Shown here: piece by piece, positions 49,501 through 55,400 of the stretch
How positions within the stretch are numbered: the stretch's first letter is position 1
Layout: the number at the start of each line of letters is the position of its first letter
Source: Clostridia bacterium
GTDB taxonomy: Bacteria > Bacillota > Clostridia > Oscillospirales > QAKW01
DNA length: 64,000 nucleotides
Direction of reading: 5' to 3'
Assembly (NCBI GenBank): GCA_017440465.1
Contig: JAFSHF010000016.1
Span: 1-64,000, forward strand
Notes under the pieces: model-generated
What the model saw: the letters and a program-made list of their open reading frames with translations, nothing else
What the model was told of the DNA's origin: nothing
Databases searched by the model: none
Position numbers and translations under genes: made by a program

Positions 49501-50141
49501 ACGGCATTATCAGCAGATATCCGATTATTACTTTTGAAACGGTGAAATTTGAAGGATTAGGGCAGATCGATGATCCCACCAATCGGCTGGATGACACCAG
49601 CGGTTCTCCCCGCGCCTTTACCTGGTATAAGATCGACCTAAACGGCAACGGTGTGTATGATCAAGGAACCGATATCATTTTCTATAACACCCATTTGGCG
49701 ATCATTACCGACGATGTTGCCGCCGCAGAGATACAGTATATCGTCGAGTATATGAACGGGAAAATAGACGATGAGATCGACCATACTAATGATCGCGTGG
49801 TCTGTGCCGGCGACTTCAACTTGGGCGCATATAAAATGGAAAAGGTGTTCAACGCAGCAGAGGGCGGGGAAACCATAACTCCTCTCAACGGCGGAAAGTT
49901 GTTTGATACTTATGTTGCGACCAACTCCTATTCCGGAAGTATGGTGGATAACATTCTGGTCAACAATAATGTGGTCTACTATGAGTCGGCGGAAAACGAT
50001 TTTACCACAGCGACCGGCTTGAATACCAGCGCCCAACTCTATGATGAAGACGGAAATCCGGTGGAAGGAACGGCTTTTACTGATACGGCTTGGACCGCCA
50101 GCGACCACCGTCTTATCTGGGCATATATCAAAATTAAATAA
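46533..50141 (+). CDS. Giant exported GLUG-dockerin-EEP protein
   Basis: A 1202-residue secreted protein. The signal peptide ends near LACFALPAAAASG. Residues ~25-260 and ~425-730 are GLUG-type beta-helical modules (FAGTLDGKGYKFTNIAMSS, FFDGNLDGHDFVFQNININ), each introduced by a YYVSTKNEWNA- or YNVNSKEDWLA-like strand. A dockerin follows at ~815-885 with two calcium loops (RGDVKADDAINVLDVLKVV and ADVDSDYDVDINDAYQIIRY). The C-terminal ~300 residues are an EEP domain (LSYNVKGLYY, DIMGFQELI, NGIISRYPII, VVCAGDFNLG, TASDHRLIW). The dockerin is internal, between adhesin-like part and enzyme. ATG at 46533, AAAGGTGG upstream. It may dock on the cohesin at 21762 (inference). Confidence 0.85.
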   Translation: MNKSKKAVSGLLAIIMLVSMLACFALPAAAASGSCYYVSTKNEWNATAAEINGTTNGGAGKTIYILADIDFSSAAPTQITKFAGTLDGKGYKFTNIAMSSSSETGASLIGTLTGTIQNLTLADSCNFTNSDSGANYWIATKYVQFGAFAAIANGGTIQKCASYATYTATGQYAKVGGFIGEATGTTTIDGCIFDGVVTGSGTGVAANAFVGAQASGVTATVQHSVARGTLTAATTGIGGSTITNTYAVNTEGNTLDSSNTKDTLNEAVWTVNEGRKAAESGVCSIYLNVDSGGVPCFGDANNRVVQLIYKSSPTDQVPTYLYYAPREVATVSTNATCDVAQTRIDVNTVFEEDVTDTIQVDGAEYRDGYIYIGSRDITAVGVPDTNESSGSDAQVTAPEGYPSISEYDTYKYNTDIKDYNVNSKEDWLAAVEMSNFVENPDAVNFEGITLHLTADINMGGQEMLPLCYGWFFDGNLDGHDFVFQNININVDSPYGPVGLIGVIGDYSDSTNTRSIQNVGIASGTITVTGLPRFKANLMHITDETNVVGGIVGKNGAQSANRTLIRKCWNNADISVENGGNVAGIIGEPQHYATVDSCFNLGQTTGYGIQGYGYQHALVCNSMSGPVHSSAMLFRGNVVTAAGATGGMENVYGVKSVLKFDQYTPVSTSQEANATQKEHFSTFNASNTVFSNAAAAWAVNNNYVDKNYGERVYYTLDENGEVRFGDKENQICRIEMVCECAKDENGECAEHPTRYAYGVAGRAIELNFDLGANYYACAESGVSIEGNTLTFERAPKAANDAKENTFTVHVGFDADRGDVKADDAINVLDVLKVVQLAVKNSTEITSDDKLTADVDSDYDVDINDAYQIIRYVFNMKEADATPFEYKGESEDAYLKVLSYNVKGLYYNPAGTSGIGTALSRKEEVLAELNAADADIMGFQELISNHSVYTGGADVLEEIYTGLSWYDPNADIDEHMHHVPTKTYSSGGTAGNGIISRYPIITFETVKFEGLGQIDDPTNRLDDTSGSPRAFTWYKIDLNGNGVYDQGTDIIFYNTHLAIITDDVAAAEIQYIVEYMNGKIDDEIDHTNDRVVCAGDFNLGAYKMEKVFNAAEGGETITPLNGGKLFDTYVATNSYSGSMVDNILVNNNVVYYESAENDFTTATGLNTSAQLYDEDGNPVEGTAFTDTAWTASDHRLIWAYIKIK

Positions 50142-50155
50142 AGCCACAATAATTA

Positions 50156-50194
50156 AAACAAGCAGAATGCAAATTGCATTCTGCTTGTTTTTTT
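50156..50194 (+). terminator. Terminator of the dockerin-EEP gene
   Basis: AAACAAGCAGAATGC-AAATT-GCATTCTGCTTGTTT with a T tail, 15 bp after the stop. Confidence 0.85.
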
Positions 50195-50206
50195 CCTTAA
50201 TTTATG

Positions 50207-50303
50207 CGTAGCATAACATCGTTGTGCCAAAGGCACACATCGTTTGGCGAAAGCCAACATCATTTGCGCAACGCGCAACCTCATTTTGCCGAAGGCAAAC
50301 CTT
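50207..50303. repeat. Palindrome array C (AATGATG box)
   Basis: TTGTGCCaaaGGCACA, TTTGGCgaaAGCCAA, TTTGCGcaaCGCGCAA and TTTTGCCgaaGGCAAA are separated by CATCG, CATCA and CCTCA. Read on the minus strand, the direction of the small gene it follows, the boxes are AATGAGG, AATGATG and AACGATG. It begins directly after that gene's stop codon. Same plan as arrays A and B in a third sequence flavour. Confidence 0.8.
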
Positions 50304-50459
50304 TCACACCGTATGGCAACGGAATTTTCGCTCGATCGGCGCGGGTTGCTCAGCGCGTTCCAATTTGGTTTTCAGCGCGCGAACCTCATTGCGCTGATGG
50401 AGAAGAAACGATCCTCCGAAAAACGCACCGCATACCCCTAAATACCATAAAATACTCAT
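50304..50459 (-). CDS. Small membrane protein (51 residues)
   Basis: A previously easily missed short gene. It has an ATG at 50459 with a perfect AAGGAG eight bases upstream, and 51 codons to a TGA. Residues 3-20 (ILWYLGVCGAFFGGSFLL) form one hydrophobic helix. The rest (HQRNEVRALKTKLERAEQPA) is a charged, potentially coiled-coil tail in the cytoplasm. I do not recognise a family. The RBS sits inside an 11-bp inverted repeat (ATAAGATCATC...GATGATCTTAT, about 50457-50499), which could hide the start and regulate translation. Array C follows its stop. Confidence 0.7.
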   Translation of the reverse strand: MSILWYLGVCGAFFGGSFLLHQRNEVRALKTKLERAEQPAPIERKFRCHTV

Positions 50460-50530
50460 AAGATCATCTCCTTTTTCTTTGTTTTGATGATCTTATTATA
50501 AACCAAGATGTGTCCGATAAAACGGACATA

Positions 50531-50577
50531 AAAAATCCCTTCAAACCCGCTTAAAATCTGCGGTTGAGGGGATTTAT
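50531..50577 (-). terminator. Terminator of the lipid kinase gene
   Basis: AAATCCCTTCAAACCCGC / GCGGTTGAGGGGATTT with small mismatches, seven bases behind the minus-strand stop and followed by a T-run. A hairpin TGTCCG/CGGACA at 50511-50528 lies next to it. Confidence 0.7.
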
Positions 50578-50583
50578 TGCTTT

Positions 50584-51471
50584 TTATACAATCAGTTGGA
50601 ATGCGTTATGCAGGACTTCGATATGGACATCCTGCTGCTCGCCGCCGGATTCGCCGTCTAAGGTCCAGGTCTGGGGCTTTTCGGTGTGAACATCCACCGC
50701 CTTGGCGTGGGTGAAGACAACATAGCGGGGGTCGTATTTTCCCCGCACCAGCCCCTGCACGATGCCGTGCAGATCGGCGAGATTCTTGGGGTTGCGGATC
50801 AGCATCAATTCAAATTCGCCGTCGTCCATTCGAACGTCCAGCGAGTTGAGTTTAAAGAGCCCGCCGATGGAGGAGGAATTGGAGACCGAACCGAAGACAA
50901 ATTCGCCCTCATAGGTTTCGCCGTCGGCGGTGATGGTCGCCTCAAAGGGGGAGATATTGCGGATCTCCTTGATGCCCTCCCAAAGGTATGCCGAATGACC
51001 GAAAATATTTTTCAACTTTTGCGGGGTGGAATAGGAAACGTTGGTGAAGGCGCCCAGCGAAGCGATATAGGTGAAATTTCGGTCGTTGAACCGCCCTAAA
51101 TCGCAGTTCCGCGGCCAACCGCCCAGAATAAGGTCCATACATTTTTCTGCCTTGTTGGGCAGGGAAAAGGTGCGGGCAAAATCGTTGGTGGTACCTGCGG
51201 GAACATACCCCAGCGGAACCGAAAGATGGGCTTGATGCAGGCCGTTTAAGACCTCGTTGAGGGTGCCGTCGCCGCCGCAGCAGATGATGAGGTCCATATG
51301 GGCGCCGTATTCCAGAACAAAGCGGGTACCGTCGCCGCTACAGGTGGTGGTCTGGATAGAGACACGATAGCCCTTTTTGCTTAAGCGGTCCACGATCTCA
51401 AACATATCTTTTTTGGATTTTTTCATTCCTGCTTTGGGATTCAAGATCACCAATGCTTTGCGTGAATTCAA
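50584..51471 (-). CDS. Diacylglycerol kinase-family lipid kinase (DagK/YegS-like)
   Basis: A 295-residue soluble kinase: ALVILNPKAGMKKSKKD at the start, LIICCGGDGTLNEVLNGL (GGDGT nucleotide motif), LGYVPAGTTNDFARTFSLP, and FVFGSVSNSSSIGGLFKLN. It phosphorylates diacylglycerol or a related lipid at the membrane, returning it to phospholipid synthesis. No adjacent partner; it stands between the small membrane protein and ung. Confidence 0.9.
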   Translation of the reverse strand: MNSRKALVILNPKAGMKKSKKDMFEIVDRLSKKGYRVSIQTTTCSGDGTRFVLEYGAHMDLIICCGGDGTLNEVLNGLHQAHLSVPLGYVPAGTTNDFARTFSLPNKAEKCMDLILGGWPRNCDLGRFNDRNFTYIASLGAFTNVSYSTPQKLKNIFGHSAYLWEGIKEIRNISPFEATITADGETYEGEFVFGSVSNSSSIGGLFKLNSLDVRMDDGEFELMLIRNPKNLADLHGIVQGLVRGKYDPRYVVFTHAKAVDVHTEKPQTWTLDGESGGEQQDVHIEVLHNAFQLIV

Positions 51472-51609
51472 CGCCGCTGCGCCTCCTTTAAGATCGTCTT
51501 TATAACTATGATATAACTTATTGCAGAAAAATTCAATGGAAATTTTGAAAATACTATGTTAAACTTAGTTCATATAAGGTTCATCTTTCAAAAATAAAGG
51601 AGCGATGGT

Positions 51610-52266
51610 ATGGTTCATATCGGCAATAGTTGGGATGCCCTGCTGGCAGACCAATTTTCCGCACCCTATTATCTGCAGCTGCGGGAGTTTTTGAAGGCGG
51701 AATACCGCGCAGGTGCTGTCTTTCCGCCGCCCGGCGATATTTTTAATGCGTTGAAAGCCACCCCCTATGAAAAGGTCAAGGTGGTGCTTTTGGGGCAGGA
51801 CCCCTATCATGGAGAAGGGCAGGCGCACGGAATGTGTTTTTCGGTGCGTAAAGGGGTTGCTCTGCCGCCGTCGCTGAAGAACATTTATAAAGAATTGGAG
51901 CGGGAATTGGGCATTCCGCCCGCCGCCCACGGCTGCCTGCAAAAATGGGCGGAAGAAGGGGTACTGCTGCTCAATACGGTGCTGACCGTCCGTCAAGGCG
52001 CGCCTGCCTCCCATCGGGGCAAGGGTTGGGAGAAACTGACCGATCGGATCATCACCCTGCTGGATGAGCGTCCCGAACCGCTGGTCTTTTTGCTTTGGGG
52101 GAGCCACGCCCGCGCAAAAAAGGAACTGATAAAAAATCCCCGCCATCTGATCTTGGAATCGGCGCACCCCAGCCCCCTTTCTGCCCACAGCGGATTTTTC
52201 GGGTGCGGCCATTTCATCAAAGCAAACGAATTTTTGAAAGAGCCCATTGATTGGTCGCTCGAATGA
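51610..52266 (+). CDS. ung: Uracil-DNA glycosylase
   Basis: A 218-residue family 1 UDG of usual length that removes uracil from DNA. Visible: [22 protein letters not shown] (GQDPYH, catalytic Asp), [11 protein letters not shown] (LLLN), and [20 protein letters not shown] (HPSPLS, catalytic His). Start ATG 51610 with AAAGGAGCG upstream. Single gene with its own terminator. Confidence 0.95.
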   Translation: MVHIGNSWDALLADQFSAPYYLQLREFLKAEYRAGAVFPPPGDIFNALKATPYEKVKVVLLGQDPYHGEGQAHGMCFSVRKGVALPPSLKNIYKELERELGIPPAAHGCLQKWAEEGVLLLNTVLTVRQGAPASHRGKGWEKLTDRIITLLDERPEPLVFLLWGSHARAKKELIKNPRHLILESAHPSPLSAHSGFFGCGHFIKANEFLKEPIDWSLE

Positions 52267-52302
52267 ACGAAGGACCCCGATTCGGGGTCCTTCGTTCATT
52301 TT
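52264..52302 (+). terminator. Terminator of ung
   Basis: AATGAACGAAGGACCCCGA / TCGGGGTCCTTCGTTCATT, a 19-bp perfect stem including the stop codon, followed by TT. Confidence 0.9.
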
Positions 52303-52322
52303 ATTTATAATATTATATATAC

Positions 52323-52384
52323 AACATAGTGTTGAAAAAAAGCAACATAAAGTGCTGTTATAAAAAGGGCGGTCGTGCTATAAT
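52323..52384 (+). promoter_or_regulatory. Promoter with two 21-bp-spaced direct repeats, second copy
   Basis: AACATAGTG (52323) and AACATAAAG (52344), 21 bp apart and 36 bp from the second box's preceding C to the start of TATAAT (52379-52384). This is exactly the spacing seen at 43948-44009. No good -35 hexamer is present (GTTATA-like), which fits an activator-dependent promoter. Confidence 0.65.
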
Positions 52385-52446
52385 TAGGCTATATAATAGC
52401 CTTTTTATATATTAGGCGCAAATTTAGTGTTAAGGTGGAAGTGATT

Positions 52447-55400
52447 ATGGTAAAGAAGAAAACAAGATGGCTATCTGCTATAGCCGCTGTGATCATGCTG
52501 GTTTCCATGCTTGCGGGTATTGTTGTCCCTGCGGGCGCAGAGACCGGTTCCGCAGTTCTTTCCGCGCTGCAAAAGAAGTATGATGCTTTGCAGCCGGAGC
52601 ATTTTGTCGCGGAGATCGACGGTTATACCGTTGAGGAGACCCGCGATGAAATTGCCAATCAGATCGCTGAATATGAGGCGACCGATTTGGAGCACGAGCG
52701 GTTGATCTACGAAAAGATCGGTACGCAGATCGATCAAGAATTTGTTGCCGCCAATAAAGGAAATCTGGTCTCCGGGCTGATCCTTCGGTATTCTGTCAAG
52801 GGGTACTACGAAGAGTTGGGGTATGATCCCGACGCATCGACCTATTATATCTCCGATGCGGAGGACTGGAATGCCGCCGCTGCCGCCGACTCGATGTTTA
52901 TCGGAAAGACCCTGCTGGTCACCAACGATATCGATTTCAAAGGCACGAAAGCCGACCCACTGACCGTAAACGAAATGGCCTTCCAGGGCGTTCTGGACGG
53001 TCAGGGCTATCGTTTTGTCAATATGGCCATTAATATCGGGGATACCACCGCTGAGAGATCCTATAAGTACGGCGGTCTGGTCGCTGCATTGACCGGCGGT
53101 ACCATTAAGAATCTGGGTCTGGACGGCGGCGAGCTTATTTTCGCCGGTGAAGATACAGTGACCGACCGTAACGAAGGTGTCGGCTCCTTTGCGGGCTACA
53201 TCGGAACGGGCGGTCTGTTGCAGAACTGCTGGAGTACCATGACGGTCACCAACAACACCAAGACAAACTCAAAAGGCCAAACAACTCTTGACGGCGCAAA
53301 GAACGGTGTTTCCGGCTTGATCGGTTGGGGCGAAGGCGGCGCGATCGATAACTGCTTCTTCGCCGGTACGGTCAATAATACCGGCAGTAAGCGCGGGGCC
53401 ACCGACCTGATCGGTTATACAACCAACGCTGTTAAAGTCTATAACTCTATCGGTGCCGGTACCCTCAACTGCGACGTGAACTATAATCCCGCCGCCATCT
53501 GTATTCACTATAATGCATATACCGACATTGAAAACCTCGGCATATACAATTCCTACGCTGTAGGTAAAAATGCAATCCGCCACCGCGCAAATTACGATCC
53601 CTACAGTGTCAAAGATACGGACGAAGCAGGCAACACGATTTATAAAAGCTATGTTGAACTTCCCGACACCGACATCACTTTCACTAAAGATATTGTTCAT
53701 AAATACACTCCCGAAGAGACCAATGCCGCCTATATGGTAGATTCGCCGGAAGAGGCGGTCTGGGCGGTAAACCGTCGTTTCGATCCCACCCATCAATCCT
53801 CCGACCGCGCGTATATCATTTCCGTCGACGATAACGGCAACCTCTATATGGCGAAAAAAGAGAGCGATTGCATTTATCGCAAGGTTATCATCGAGGGCAG
53901 TGCCTCCGGTACATACTATTTCAAAGAGGGTGCCAAGATCAATCTGCTCAATGACCTGAATCTGCTGGTCGCCGATTCTGTCACCATTGAACAAAAGGAA
54001 TTCGCCTCTGCGCTCAACGGCTATGATCTGACCGTTCCCGCCGGAGATATCACGATCAATATCACATATACTCTCGATGGCGAGCTCCATCTCAAAACCA
54101 CCGAGTTGGCGAAGAGAGTCGCGAAATATGAGAAACTCAATTTTTCTCTCTTTGATTGCGAGGAGGTGCTTGAAGCTTGGCTGAAGGAAGCCCAGGCCGA
54201 ACTTGCAAAGAGCGAAAAAGATCTCGATGCGATCAAAACATTGCTGGAGATCGAATCCGGCGAAGATGGCTTTCTCCATATTATGTCATTGCTCCCCGGC
54301 AAATATCCCAGTGCTGTAGATTACGAAGAAGCGTATGAAGCATATCAGGAATTCAATCGCAGCAAAGAATGGGCGGTCACCTCGCCGGAAGACTGGATGG
54401 CGATGATCCGGCTCTCCGAGACCAACACCTTTGAAGGTGAAACCTTCCACATTCTTAATGATATCGATTTTGAAGATCAACCGATGCTTCCCTTGAGTTT
54501 CGGTGATAACGGAGAAGTGGACGATGCTGCCTATCGTTTCAACGGCACCATCGAGGGTCATAATCACGCCTTCAAGAACATAAATGTCCGTGTAACTTTG
54601 GATACCTCCTCTACCAATTCGCACATCGCGGTCGGTATGATCGGAAAGCTGGGCAATAAGGCACGTATCAATAACTTCGGTGTTGATAGCGGCTCGATCA
54701 CCGTTGACGGAACGATCTATAGCAGCCGAACCCTTTATGTAGCTACCTTCGGCGAAGCCTTGCATCAGGAAAACGGCGCGAGTATGGCGACCAACTATGT
54801 CAACGACCACGCCGAATTGAGCAACGTCTGGTCCGGCGCGGCAATTACCGCGGGGGCGACCGCCGGCACGAATATGGCTGCGGGTCTGATGGCTCATTCC
54901 CAGTATTCGTCGGTCTCCATCAACGGCGGTTACTTCTTTGGCACCTTGTCTGCGGCAGATGCCAGATACGGTCTCACTACCCATGAGCGCGAGACCTCCT
55001 TCTACAACATATTGATCGACTGCGCCACGGCAACAGAAATGTTCTCGTCTTATAATAAAGTGAACGGGGCAAACAATGTCTATGCCACAGGCTCCACAAC
55101 CATCGATGCGGTCACTTATCCGATTGTCAACTACGGCAATGTATCTTCCGCTTTGGAGGGCGCGTGGATCATCAATGGCAAGCAACCCGCTGCAACAGGC
55201 GTTGATACCGTTTACTTCACGATGAAGGACGGCAAGGTCGCTTTCGGTGCTAACGATGGCTCCGATCAGATCCGCAAGATCACCTTTACAAACAGCGGCG
55301 CGGTCATCGGCGAAATGTACGGAGCCGCCGGTACCACCGTGCAGTTGGTCTGCGAAAAGGCAGAGTCCTTTGATTCCATCCTGGTCGGCAGCAGCAGTGT

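Noticed and set aside
50204-50461. 85-codon plus-strand frame across array C
   Set aside because: It has no RBS and reads the array. The opposite strand holds a better small gene.
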